A stretch of DNA of 20,786 bases from a virus: positions 1 to 20,786 of the IMG/VR virus record IMGVR_UViG_3300033149_006003. One strand, 5' to 3'. Within the stretch, counting starts at the first letter, position 1; each line of letters starts with the position of its first letter. Positions 7,664 through 17,000 of the stretch are shown in pieces. The translations under genes and the position numbers were made by a program. The notes under the pieces are model-generated. The model ran no database searches. It was not told the origin of the DNA and worked only from the letters and a program-made list of their open reading frames with translations.

Positions 7664-8017
7664 ATGACAAGTTTTTTTCAGGATTGCGTAAATCAGGATA
7701 TTGAGGATGTCTTCTTAAACATGTCTGAATTTGCAGATCAGGTTACATACGACGATACGGTAAATCAAAAACAGATTAAAGCGGTTTTTGATTTTGGGAC
7801 TGGGTTTGACACTGCTCACCCAAAAGATACCGCTACTGTTTTTATTTCAAAACTTGATGTCCCTGACCCTGATTACCGTCATAAAATTATCCGTTCCGGA
7901 GTAACTTGGTATGTTGCCAGGGATGCGCCGCAATCAGGAGTTGGCGTTGAAAAAAACGGATTATGGGAAATTAAAGTAACAACAAACGAAAGGTATAAAT
8001 TACAGGCACCCTGGTAA
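7664..8017 (+). CDS. Head-tail joining / head completion protein (gpFII-like)
   Basis: 117 residues, the same length as lambda gpFII and in the same place. The sequence has a helical start (CVNQDIEDVFLNMSEFADQV) and a beta-rich remainder ending in IIRSGVTWYVARDAPQSGVG and KVTTNERYKLQAPW, which suits the small beta-barrel joining proteins (gpFII / Gifsy-2-like group). It should cap the filled head and form the tail-binding surface. Its stop overlaps the next start as TAATG at 8015-8019, so both are translated together. Confidence 0.75.
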   Translation: MTSFFQDCVNQDIEDVFLNMSEFADQVTYDDTVNQKQIKAVFDFGTGFDTAHPKDTATVFISKLDVPDPDYRHKIIRSGVTWYVARDAPQSGVGVEKNGLWEIKVTTNERYKLQAPW

Positions 8018-8493
8018 TGGATATTTATGAAATAATACAGAACATGACCACAGCTGTAGCTGAAGATGATGACGTGAGAAATTTTTCAACTATCACCTAC
8101 GGTCATGCATGTACGGTCATGGAAAATATGGACGCAAGGGAACCGCCGTTACCTGAAGAGTGCCCAATCGTTATATTTTTTCCGGTCAGCAAACAAACAG
8201 GCACGGCCAGTTCACAAAAGGTTTTTATCGTCGGAGTAAGCATTTTGGTTTATGACGATTCAAAACCTGTTGACATTGACAATGTAGTAAGTTTCACAGG
8301 CGGCAGAACAGTTGAAACACTACGGAGACTTATTCTGGCAGCCATTCTTAATGCTTTAAAATCTCAGACAGTTTTGCATCTTGAAAAAGTAAATATGGAT
8401 TATAATCCTATTGATCAATATCCATATAACGATATTGCGATGGAATTGACCATTACAGCCGAGCAAGTGATCGGTGGGGATTTTTACGAATAG
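8017..8493 (+). CDS. Probable tail completion / tail terminator protein
   Basis: A 158-residue protein between head joining and tail tube genes. By position it should end the tail tube or connect it to the head, the role of lambda gpZ/gpU. It shows an N-terminal helix, a strand-rich centre (CPIVIFFPVSKQ, QKVFIVGVSILVYDD), a helix (TVETLRRLILAAILNAL) and a closing strand (IAMELTITAEQV), the alternation expected of the terminator fold. No specific motif identifies it, so the assignment rests on gene order and shape. Translation is coupled to the preceding gene by TAATG. Confidence 0.65.
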   Translation: MDIYEIIQNMTTAVAEDDDVRNFSTITYGHACTVMENMDAREPPLPEECPIVIFFPVSKQTGTASSQKVFIVGVSILVYDDSKPVDIDNVVSFTGGRTVETLRRLILAAILNALKSQTVLHLEKVNMDYNPIDQYPYNDIAMELTITAEQVIGGDFYE

Positions 8494-8505
8494 GAGTAAA
8501 ATATT

Positions 8506-9462
8506 ATGACACAAGCAACAGGCGCACTTGCAAGACTTGTTTTAGGGTTTCAGGCCGATAAAGCGACCCCGGCCACAGATGGTTTTGTGATGCCCATCAA
8601 CACATCAACTTTAAAATCAAGTAGGAATCAAATTATTCCTGGAACAATCCGGGGGAATCTCAACCCAGTCGAGCCCTCGGATGGGAACACTTCTGTTTCC
8701 GGGGATATAACTGTTCCGATTGATTCAATCGCAATGTGGTATTGGCTGAAGGCAATGTTTGGTTCTCCGGTAACAACGGGTTCTGCTTCGCCGTATTTGC
8801 ATACCTATAAGGCTGGTGATCCTTCAGCCAAACGGCCATATTTTACAATAGAGCATCAATATACCGATCTGGACACGCCCCTGTATTTTCTTTACACGGG
8901 TTGCAAGATAAATTCCATGAGCATTTCTATGGGCGAAGATGCGGAGCTTGTAGCGACTTTATCGATTGTTGCAATGCAGGAAGCTATAAACACGGTCTCT
9001 TTTGATTCAAGCCCGACGATAGTGAATATGTCTCGTTTGAAAAATAATCAGCTGACAATGAAAGAAGGTGGTTCTACAATCGCAAATGCAACCTTAACCA
9101 CAAATACCATTAATTGGAATTGTGATACAGATAAGTATGTAATTGGCGGCGGCGGCATACTCGGAGCTATCCCTGACGGAGTAATGAGCGTCTCTGGCAA
9201 TTTATCTGCTTTATTTGAGGATAAAGTGCTACTTGATAAGGCTATGCAGTCAACAGAATCAAGCCTTGAAGCAACCTTTACTGGTTCTGCTTCTTCAATT
9301 TTAACCTTTAAATTTCCAGAGATAAAATATACCCCGAACAGTCCGGGCATTGAAGGTCCCAAAGGCATTGCAATCTCATTGCCATACACTGCATATTATA
9401 ACAACAACAGTGACGCAACATCTGTAAAAGTTGAATTAACGAATACAGAAGAACACGCATAA
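8506..9462 (+). CDS. Major tail tube protein
   Basis: A 318-residue, almost wholly beta protein rich in Ser, Thr and Gly, with conserved-looking GFQADKATPA near the start, then RGNLNPVEPSDGNTSVSGDI (about 49-68) and PYFTIEHQYTD. This start pattern is typical of the Phage_tube_2 family, whose hexameric rings stack to form the tail tube. It is placed directly before the tail chaperones and has a good ribosome site (AGGAG). It is longer than lambda gpV (246), and the extra C-terminal part (GFT-type EATFTGSASSILTFKFPEI) may be a surface domain. Confidence 0.85.
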   Translation: MTQATGALARLVLGFQADKATPATDGFVMPINTSTLKSSRNQIIPGTIRGNLNPVEPSDGNTSVSGDITVPIDSIAMWYWLKAMFGSPVTTGSASPYLHTYKAGDPSAKRPYFTIEHQYTDLDTPLYFLYTGCKINSMSISMGEDAELVATLSIVAMQEAINTVSFDSSPTIVNMSRLKNNQLTMKEGGSTIANATLTTNTINWNCDTDKYVIGGGGILGAIPDGVMSVSGNLSALFEDKVLLDKAMQSTESSLEATFTGSASSILTFKFPEIKYTPNSPGIEGPKGIAISLPYTAYYNNNSDATSVKVELTNTEEHA

Positions 9463-9471
9463 GGAGAAAAT

Positions 9472-9741
9472 ATGAGAAAAATAAAAATTAAAGATAGGGA
9501 AATAGAGATTAATCCCCTCACCAGAGGTTGTATCAAAAAGATGAAACATTACAATTATCTTGGCCCCGTTGATATCACAATAGAAACCGCTGACGCCGCT
9601 ATTGATGAAATGTTGTTGGCTTCTTTGACTGCCGATGATCTTGATTATCTCGATGACTGCACATTAAAAGACACTCATAAAGTTTGGAACGCTTGTATCA
9701 AAGAAAACTACGGGGATAAGGAAGAGGAAAAAAACTCATAA
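9472..9741 (+). CDS. Tail assembly chaperone, short form (gpG-like)
   Basis: An 89-residue acidic protein immediately after the tail tube gene and before the tape measure region, the position of lambda gpG. It has a short strand-rich start (KIKIKDREIEINPLTRG) and then helices (ADAAIDEMLLASLTADD, LKDTHKVWNACIKENYGD). These chaperones coat the tape measure protein and recruit tube protein. The frame ends GDKEEEKNS with an AAAAAAC slippery heptamer right before the stop, so a fraction of ribosomes should move to the -1 frame and make the longer fusion described separately. Confidence 0.8.
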   Translation: MRKIKIKDREIEINPLTRGCIKKMKHYNYLGPVDITIETADAAIDEMLLASLTADDLDYLDDCTLKDTHKVWNACIKENYGDKEEEKNS

Positions 9742-10070
9742 ACCATCTGCTTTGGTGGATGGATACAAAAAGAATAAAATATTGTGAATTAGCCTGTGGC
9801 CCGGCAGAGAAAAGAGATTTTAAACAATGTGCAAAATGTGAATATGGGATTCCGCCGGCTTTAATACCAGAAAATCAAGATGCTTGGCGGATTTGGAACG
9901 AAATTCAAACTCAATGGCGGGCAGGTGCTGCAGGCGTGATTGGCTTGGATTATAAAACTATTAAAACCGCTTGCATTGAAACAGGGATAAAATATACCAG
10001 AGCACTTAAATTAAAAATCATGGCATGTGAGGGACAGGTTTTAAAATGCTTGAGCAGACAATCAGCATAG
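9472..10070 (+). CDS. Tail assembly chaperone, frameshifted long form (gpGT-like)
   Basis: Joined product of 199 residues: codons 9472-9735 in the first frame, then -1 to 9735-10070. The -1 frame reads LINHLLWWMDTKRIKYCELA, which continues without a stop from the slip site. The second half contains NQDAWRIWNEIQTQWRAGAA and GVIGLDYKTIKTACIETG, the pattern of DUF1799, the gpT-like domain that binds tube protein. Four cysteines (fusion residues 105, 109, 120, 123) form a CxxxC-CxxC pattern that suggests a metal knot. The ATG at 9759 has no spaced ribosome site, which argues that the T domain is normally made only by frameshifting. Its last bases overlap the next gene (10046). Confidence 0.8.
9729..9735 (+). 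promoter_or_regulatory. -1 programmed ribosomal frameshift site
   Basis: The heptamer reads A AAA AAC in the frame of the short chaperone, a canonical slippery sequence. A slip of -1 avoids the TAA at 9739-9741 and enters the gpT-like frame. Downstream, CCATC (9743-9747) can pair with GATGG (9758-9762), and ACCA (9742-9745) with TGGT (9753-9756), so a weak stimulatory stem is possible about seven bases after the site. Confidence 0.8.
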
Positions 10071-10645
10071 AAGGCGGTGTTAAAAAGACTTTAAAAGCTG
10101 TGAAACGTTATCAGCAGAAGAAAGATAAAGCCATGGAAGCCGCCATTCGAGGCGCAGGCTTCCAGATGAGGAGGAAACTTAAACAGCAACTCCGGCAGGG
10201 AGCTCCGGGCGGGCAGCCTCTTCGTCCGCTTACTTTTATTGCCAGGAAATGGTGGAGCAGACGACCCGGGCGCAAACCACTTTCAGCCCTTGCAAAAGCA
10301 GTCAGATATAAAGTCACATCTCAAAAGCCTTATGAAGTAGCTGTCGGGTTTACAGGGTCTGGAACCTGGAAAAAGATTGCAGCTATGCAGCAAAGCGGAT
10401 TTGATCAAGAAATCACACAAAAACAGCGCAAATCCCTTGCCAGATGGGGCACACATTTAATAAGCAAATCCAAATTTGAACGGGAAGAATTACATTCAAC
10501 TCCGTTTTTCCTCAGAAGATCTACAAAGAAATTTCATACGCCTGCAAGGAAGATTATTGAACCATTCTGGCGGCAGAATAGAGAAGAGGCCAAAGCGCTG
10601 ATTAAAAAGAATTTTAAATTGAAGATGGCCGGAAAGAGGTTTTAA
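10046..10645 (+). CDS. Basic protein of unknown role between tail chaperones and tape measure
   Basis: A 199-residue, strongly basic protein (many Lys and Arg, for example RKWWSRRPGRKPLSALAKAV and MRRKLKQQLRQG). The helical N-terminus, GGQPLRPLT and the segment YEVAVGFTGSGTWKKIAAMQ resemble HK97 gp10-like or virion-morphogenesis neck proteins, but I cannot confirm this. It starts inside the end of the chaperone frame (25-base overlap), with GAGGGACAGG upstream as a possible ribosome site, and is followed within two bases by the tape measure gene. A charge-rich protein here could bind DNA or the acidic chaperone. The position is odd for a neck protein, which would be expected earlier. Confidence 0.55.
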   Translation: MLEQTISIEGGVKKTLKAVKRYQQKKDKAMEAAIRGAGFQMRRKLKQQLRQGAPGGQPLRPLTFIARKWWSRRPGRKPLSALAKAVRYKVTSQKPYEVAVGFTGSGTWKKIAAMQQSGFDQEITQKQRKSLARWGTHLISKSKFEREELHSTPFFLRRSTKKFHTPARKIIEPFWRQNREEAKALIKKNFKLKMAGKRF

Positions 10646-10647
10646 AT

Positions 10648-12669
10648 ATGTCAGACGTAAAAATGGAAATAGTCCTGGCGGCAAAAGACGTTACAGCAAG
10701 GTCTTTTGCCTCAGTTGAAAAAAAGATTTCCGGGCTAAAAACTTCGGTGCTGTCTTTAAATAAAGTGATGGCAGGAGTCGCTGCAGCCACCGGTATTGGT
10801 TTTTTTATCAAAAAAAATCTTGAGGCTGCTGATGCTATTGCAAAGACAGCAGATAATATTGGTATTTCTACAAAAGCCCTGCAACAATGGCAATTTATTG
10901 CGGATAGGTCAGGCGTTTCGGCTGGCCAGCTTAATCAGGGGTTTGGTGCTTTTGCCAAAAGAATTGGAGAGTTACGTGCCGGAACAGGCGCTTTAAATAC
11001 ATATCTTAACAAAACCAACAAAGCATTAAAAAACCAACTTACCGCAACTCATTCCACATCGGAAGCTTTAAATATCTTTTTACAGGCACTTGCCGGAGTG
11101 AAAGACCAAAGCGAGCGTGCAGCCATGTCAGCAGCGGCGTTTTCACGCACCGCAGGTATAAAACTTACTAACCTTGTGCAAAATGGCACTGAGGGCCTTG
11201 CGGAAATGAAAAAAGAGTTCGCTGACCTGGGGCTTACCATTGATGATAAATTCCTTCGTCAAAGTGAAAAAGCAGTTGATCAGTTTACCAACCTTGAATT
11301 TGTAATAAAATCAAAGCTTATGCAGACCGTAGTCGAATTTACTCCTGAGATTATTAAAATTACGCAGGAAATGGTAAAGTGGATAACGCAGAATGATGAC
11401 TTGATGAAACAGAATCTGTCTGAATATCTCCACGAAGCAAAGACGGTTGTGTCAGGAATTTATGATCTTGTTAAGGAGATCAACAATTTTTATATGTCCC
11501 TGCCGGAGCCTGTCCGTGGCCCCATGGGGATTGGGCTTATTGGTACGATTCTTTTTGGGAGGAAGGGCATTATTTTATTAGGGTTATTTGCTTCAGTGGA
11601 CTCGCATGTTAGAGAAATGCAAAGAAAATTAGAGGCAATAAGCAAGCTGAAAAACAAAACAGGTGATTTTCAGATTACTTTTCCAATCAACAGCCAAACC
11701 CCGGGATATGATTTATATGATAAAAAACAAACTCAATTTAATGGTGATTTAGGGCTTGGGGAACATTACAAACAGATTCTTGAAAAATTAAAAAAATCAA
11801 GAATTGATGCACAAAAAGATTACGTGGATTCCTGGGAACTTGCCTTTCGTGACAAAGATGCAGTTCAGGCAAGATCAATTCAGGCCAGCATAGATCTCGA
11901 ACAACAGGCGATTGATGAAGCAGTTGCAAACGCCGGCACATATAAAGATTCCTGGATTGCAGCGGATAAAGAAAGAGTTGCAGCAAATCAAAGAGCTTTG
12001 GATGAGCTTGTAAAGTACGACATTGAGAGAATGCAGGAAATCAATGATTTTTCTACAAAGGTCTTTTCATCTATGGAAGATGTTTGGGTTGAGTTTTGTA
12101 CAACTGGCAAGGTTACATTTTCTGATTTTGCAAAGTCAGTGGTGGCGGACATTGCGAGAATCGAATTTGAAAAAAGTATCACAGATAAATTTAAACCAGG
12201 GCTAAATAATTTACTTTCAGCAGGGTTAGGTCTTTTTTTTGGTTCTTCTTTTGATTCAGCCCCTGATCCAAGTTCAATACATGTCGGCGCAGGCGGCACA
12301 ACAGCATTCCACATGCATACAGGCGGAATAGCAGGAGCAGACACACCGCAAAACGCAAGTTTTATGCCAACGGCCATGATGGCCTCTGCTCCAAGATTTC
12401 ATACGGGTTTGCTTCCAAATGAATTTCCTGCAATTTTAAAAAAAGGCGAAGGGGTCTTTACTCAAAAGCAGATGGCGGCATTAGGGCAACAAAACACGGC
12501 CCCGGTCGTTCAGGTTAACGTCATTAATAATACAGGCACTGATACAGATGTGAAACAACAAAGTCCCAAATGGGATGGTGAAAAATGGGTGATAGGCGTT
12601 GTGCTTGATGCGATGAAAAGGAATAAAGGTGGATTCCGCACAAATTTCAAATCAGTGATGGTGAAATAA
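10648..12669 (+). CDS. Tail tape measure protein (lambda gpH-like)
   Basis: Sets tail length and is ejected with the DNA. 673 residues (lambda gpH 853). The N-terminus has AAKDVTARSFASVEKKISGL, a hydrophobic segment at 39-53 (KVMAGVAAATGIGFF) and then long helices with LQQWQFIADRSGVSAGQLNQ (about 75-94), typical of the family. A second hydrophobic stretch lies near residues 291-317. The C-terminal part holds the lambda-type domain (FSSMEDVWVEFCTTGKVTF, about 471-489) and the closing motif PAILKKGEGVFTQKQMAALG (about 593-612). At about 0.15 nm per residue the tail would be roughly 100 nm, an estimate only. The ribosome site is GAAAGAGG. It ends with TAA directly before the next ATG. Confidence 0.92.
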   Translation: MSDVKMEIVLAAKDVTARSFASVEKKISGLKTSVLSLNKVMAGVAAATGIGFFIKKNLEAADAIAKTADNIGISTKALQQWQFIADRSGVSAGQLNQGFGAFAKRIGELRAGTGALNTYLNKTNKALKNQLTATHSTSEALNIFLQALAGVKDQSERAAMSAAAFSRTAGIKLTNLVQNGTEGLAEMKKEFADLGLTIDDKFLRQSEKAVDQFTNLEFVIKSKLMQTVVEFTPEIIKITQEMVKWITQNDDLMKQNLSEYLHEAKTVVSGIYDLVKEINNFYMSLPEPVRGPMGIGLIGTILFGRKGIILLGLFASVDSHVREMQRKLEAISKLKNKTGDFQITFPINSQTPGYDLYDKKQTQFNGDLGLGEHYKQILEKLKKSRIDAQKDYVDSWELAFRDKDAVQARSIQASIDLEQQAIDEAVANAGTYKDSWIAADKERVAANQRALDELVKYDIERMQEINDFSTKVFSSMEDVWVEFCTTGKVTFSDFAKSVVADIARIEFEKSITDKFKPGLNNLLSAGLGLFFGSSFDSAPDPSSIHVGAGGTTAFHMHTGGIAGADTPQNASFMPTAMMASAPRFHTGLLPNEFPAILKKGEGVFTQKQMAALGQQNTAPVVQVNVINNTGTDTDVKQQSPKWDGEKWVIGVVLDAMKRNKGGFRTNFKSVMVK

Positions 12670-13014
12670 ATGGCGACTTTCCCGACAATAGAAATTCTTA
12701 CAGGGCTTTCAGTAAAAAATATTAAACCTGCAAATAGAAAAACGTCAGCCGCAGGTTATTCTATGTCACGAGCCAGAGCGACGGTCACCAAAAAAGAATT
12801 TACTTTAAAGTATGAATGCGTGTCTGCTGCGGATAAAACAACCGTTGATGATTTTTTTGATGCCAACCAGGGACAAGTTTTTAATCTTAATGCTCCGGAC
12901 CCTGCCGACTCAACAATTTATACTGTCATATTTGGCCAAGATTCTATTGATTGGACTTACAGTAATCAAGGGGCTGGTAGTTGGTCAACATTAATAATTT
13001 TTCAGGAGGTTTAG
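12670..13014 (+). CDS. Minor tail tip protein (gpM-like)
   Basis: A 114-residue beta-rich protein immediately after the tape measure, where lambda gpM (109 residues) sits. It contains SMSRARATVTKKEFTLKYEC, FFDANQGQVFNLNAP and IDWTYSNQGAGSW, a pattern of the distal tail / gpM-DUF2460-like group that joins the tube to the tip. The start codon follows the tape measure stop with no gap (TAAATG), so it is translated by coupling. The family label is from position and shape more than from specific motifs. Confidence 0.7.
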   Translation: MATFPTIEILTGLSVKNIKPANRKTSAAGYSMSRARATVTKKEFTLKYECVSAADKTTVDDFFDANQGQVFNLNAPDPADSTIYTVIFGQDSIDWTYSNQGAGSWSTLIIFQEV

Positions 13015-13020
13015 CTTAAT

Positions 13021-13635
13021 ATGCCTTTGATTTTATCAACAAACGAGATCATCAGTAAAAATAAATTAACATCCTCAGATGTCGATTTGCTTTTGTTAAA
13101 ATTTGAATATAAACAGGAAATTCCTGTTAATGTCTGTTTGAACAATACTGAAATTTCCTGGAATAATGAAATATGGTATCCGGCAGCGTTTTCGTTAACG
13201 GGCTTAGAAGAGACAAAAGAAAGCACAATTCCTTCTGTGAACTTAACCTTTACAGACATTGAAAGGCGCATTATCCCAGAAATTGAATCATTTGACGGTT
13301 GTATAGGGGGAACTGTAACTTTATATATAGTTAATTCTTCTTTATTATCTAATTTAACCCCTTCTTTGCAAGAAACGTTAACAATCCTGGGTACAACTGT
13401 TGATGATAATTTAAATGTTACTTTTACTCTTGGGACAGAAAACCTTTTTTATCTTAGACTCCCTGTTAACAGATATATAAAAAATCAATGTAGATTTAAA
13501 TTTAAAGACAGTCTATGCCAATATTCCGGCAGTGAAACTGATTGTAATGGAACATATGCCAGGTGTCAGGAATTAGGGAATAGCAACAGATATGGCGGTT
13601 TTATTTCTATGGGAGCTAAAGGGGTAGTTGCATGA
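13021..13635 (+). CDS. Minor tail tip protein with iron-sulfur cysteines (gpL-like)
   Basis: A 204-residue homologue of lambda gpL (232), a tail tip ring protein. The N-terminus is beta-rich (CLNNTEISWNNEIWYPAAF, about 39-57; SVNLTFTDIERR, about 72-83). The C-terminus has four cysteines at 157, 166, 175 and 182, inside the order QCRFKFKDSLCQ, ETDCNG, ARCQELGN, then RYGGF. In lambda gpL the equivalent C-terminal cysteines bind a [4Fe-4S] cluster, so the same is inferred. AGGAGG sits in the end of the previous gene as its ribosome site. The base composition becomes clearly more A+T rich from here on. It overlaps the next gene by ATGA. Confidence 0.85.
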   Translation: MPLILSTNEIISKNKLTSSDVDLLLLKFEYKQEIPVNVCLNNTEISWNNEIWYPAAFSLTGLEETKESTIPSVNLTFTDIERRIIPEIESFDGCIGGTVTLYIVNSSLLSNLTPSLQETLTILGTTVDDNLNVTFTLGTENLFYLRLPVNRYIKNQCRFKFKDSLCQYSGSETDCNGTYARCQELGNSNRYGGFISMGAKGVVA

Positions 13636-14018
13636 TTGACCAATTTGAACATCTTATAGATATTCCTTTTGATGCTAATGGTGTAAATTGTTATGAATTA
13701 TTACGTAAGGCATACAAGACTTTTAATATATTTATTCCGCCAACTGACATTTCAGTCTGTGCCTGCAAACAAGTATCAAACAAAGAAATCAAAGATAGAA
13801 TTAAACTCGAATGGGAAAGAATACCAAAACCTGAAATTCCATGTGGAGTTATAATAACCCCATCTGATTTAAGTTCTGCTTTACATATTGCAACATATAT
13901 AGGCCAAGGAAAAATATTGCATATAACAAAAAATATAAACAGTATGATAGAGAATTTAAAGCCAAAATATAAAACAAGGATCTTTGGGTTTTATAGATTT
14001 ATAGGAAATAAAAAATAA
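13632..14018 (+). CDS. Small NlpC/P60-type tail tip protein (gpK-like, C-terminal domain only)
   Basis: A 128-residue papain-like NlpC/P60 domain, which in phage tails cleaves peptidoglycan peptides during entry or helps assemble the tip. The likely nucleophile is Cys20 in NGVNCYELLRKAY, the classic start-of-helix position. His85 in SALHIATYIG is the likely second residue, with His97 a candidate third. Lambda gpK also has a JAB metallopeptidase half in front; that half is absent here, as in many related phages. An extra CAC pair (43, 45) is unexplained. ATGA overlap upstream and TAATG overlap downstream (14016-14020) show strong translational coupling. Confidence 0.8.
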   Translation: MIDQFEHLIDIPFDANGVNCYELLRKAYKTFNIFIPPTDISVCACKQVSNKEIKDRIKLEWERIPKPEIPCGVIITPSDLSSALHIATYIGQGKILHITKNINSMIENLKPKYKTRIFGFYRFIGNKK

Positions 14019-17000
14019 TGATTACTGTTGTTTTTATAGAAAATCCATTAATTGCAACAAATAATATAAAAAAAAGATATTCTTTTAAGGAAGAGGAATC
14101 TCTTTTTTATTATTTAAATCATATATCAAAAGATAAGAAAAAATTATCTACAGATTTTGTTGTTGCTGTAAATGGATTTAAAGTTGATATCAACGATTAT
14201 AAACCTCAAGACCAAGATATTATCAGTATCACTCCTAAGGTAGAGGGATTAGTATCCGGGTTTTTAGCTTCTTATGTTGTTTCTTTCTTGTCTCTTTCAG
14301 GGGTTGCTACATACTTGACGTATGGCGCTGTGTATTTAGGTTCGATGTTTGCAATAGGATACGGAGCATCTAAACTTTTATCAGTATTGTCTCCTCCCCT
14401 TGATAACAAAACTCCTGAAATTGATGATCAAAATTATGGCTGGGGAGATGTTCAAAACTCTATTGTTGAAGGGAATCCTATCCCAATTTTATTTGGGACA
14501 AACAAGGTATATGGACAGGTTTTAAATTATTATACAAAAAATGATAATGACGACCAATATTTATACATGCTTATTGGGATTTGTGATCATGAGGTAAACG
14601 CTATTGATACTATCACAATCAACGGCAAGGACTATACTGACTATGAAAATGCAGAGGTTTATACAGGATTAGGAACAGCTAATGATGCTGTGATCCCGGG
14701 TTTTGGCGATTCTATTGTTCAAGATGCTGTTAATACTAATCTTGATGTGAATGTGCCCGTTTCGATTACAACAACAGGAGACATGGTAGAGGAAATAGAC
14801 GTTATGCTTACTGCTCCTGAAGGGTTGTATTATTTTGATCATCATGGAGATAAGCAAGATGTTTATACTAACGTTAAAATTGAATATAAAAAAGCTTCTG
14901 ACACAACATATACTTTATTCGGTAATTTTGAAGTAAGAGGAAACACAACAACAGTTGCCCAAAGAACATATACTATTGCCAGTCTTCCGCCTGATCAATA
15001 TGATGTGCAAGTCACAAGAACAGATGTGTTTAGGCGAGATTGGGAAAATCATGAAATTGAAGGTTCCACTACTGCTGGTGATGTTCTTGAATTTGCTGCA
15101 ATTCACGAGATTGTTAAAGGGGATTTAATTTTTCCGGGTCTTGCAAAATTTGGAGTAAAGTTAAAAGCAAATGAACAACTTAATAATTCCATGCCAACTT
15201 TGGCTTGTTATGCGCATAGAGATACTGTTCCTATTTTTGATGGGACGGATACAACAGACCAGAGAGCAGATAGTCCAGCTTGGATTTGTTTATATATTTT
15301 ACAGACTTTAGCCAATATCCCTTTTGAAAGAATTAATTATGATGATTTTCAGGAATGGGCAGATTACTGTGATGAGACTGTAGATTCAGATGTAAGATTC
15401 CGGGTTAATATTATTATCGGTGAAGGAAATTTTTGGGACAATCTTCAGAAAATTGCTTTTCTTGGTGACGCATCAATTATTAATCGAGTATCTCAATATG
15501 GGGTATTTATTGATAAGCCTGGCAGTTTAGTTTCTCATGTTTTTTCTATGGGTAATATTGTCGCAGATTCTTATAAAATGCAGTATCTCGATACAGAGAA
15601 TGCTGCTAATTGTATAGAGATTGATTATAATGATGTAAATAAGGACCAGGAAAGACAATCAGTCGCTGTTTATACGGATGGATATTTAACAGGAGTAAAA
15701 GATATTCAACCTGCAACGCTATCTCTATCTGCCGCAATCTCAAGAGACGAGGCTATTCGGCATGGCATTTTAAGTTTGAATAATAATTTATTATTAAAAA
15801 GAGTTATTACTTTTGATGCTTATATTGATTCTTTTGCCTGCATAGTAAAGGATTTAATCTATTTTCAGCATATTGCCACTGATGAAGGGACAAGAATTGG
15901 TGGAAGGATTATTGATGCAGGGAACGATGATGGTTCAGGAAATCCTTTTGTAACTTTTGATCAAAAAATTCCTGTTGTTGCAGGAACGACTTATGGTTTT
16001 TTAATCCGTCAAAAAGATGATTCTATTATTGAAAAGATCCTTGCCCCTGTTTCTTCTGGAGAATTTGATACTTTTACTATTCAATCATCTTGGGTGACCG
16101 TCCCGGACGTTACAGAAAAACCTCCCTTTATTTTTGGTGTTGAATATAAAAAAATTTACAGAATCACAAGTATTACAAGACAAGATGATTTTACACGCAC
16201 TATTACAGCGATTGAGTATAATCCTTTAATATATTCGAACAATCAAAATATTGTAATTCCTGATTATGTGGCGCCAGTAGTTCCATACCAAATTTCTTCT
16301 ATTTCCTGTAAAGAAATTTTAATTTTAGGCAAAGATTTGAATACTTATCAAAGTCTTGTAAATGTTAGTTGGACGACACAAGGCACGCCAGACTTAATAA
16401 ATTACACCTGGAATGTAACTATTGTCTCAACAGGAGATGCAGTTTTATTAGGTACGGGAACAGGAGTGGGGTATACCCAAACATGGTCAGGATATGATTC
16501 TTCATGGTCTGATACATACACAGATATGTATCAGATTGACGCTAATACCGTTGAGTTTTCAGGGATTACAACAAATAATTTTACTATTCCTCCAACATAT
16601 TTTTTTGAGGTAGGAAAGACATATAAGATATATGTATCTTCTCCACAGATAAAACAAAGTAATACATCAATTTTCCAAACGATTACAATAAAAGGCCAGG
16701 ATGCAGCTCCAGCAGATGTAACGTCGTTTCAAGGATTATTTGATTCAATAAAAAGAATAATAACTTTCACATGGGCAGCTATTTCAGACATTGATATTGA
16801 TAAATATGAACTGAGGGAGGGCTCTGACTGGCAATCAGCAATAAAGGTAATACAAACTATTGATAATATTGCAACTGTTTCAATTCCATCATCTGATAAA
16901 TCAGTATCAAAAACATACCTGTTAAAAGCAATAGATACATCTGGGAATGAATCTGCAAACGCTGCTGTCACAACTGTTGATATATCTGCAACAGGAGTAT

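Noticed and set aside
9759-10070. Separate gene starting at ATG 9759
   Set aside because: No properly spaced ribosome site and a perfect slippery site joins it to the previous frame, so I treat it as the second half of a frameshift product.
10796-10996. 66-residue + strand frame inside the tape measure gene
   Set aside because: Out-of-frame overlap with a well supported gene and no ribosome site.
11988-12377. 129-residue - strand frame
   Set aside because: Antisense to the tape measure C-terminus; no initiation signal and no recognisable domain.
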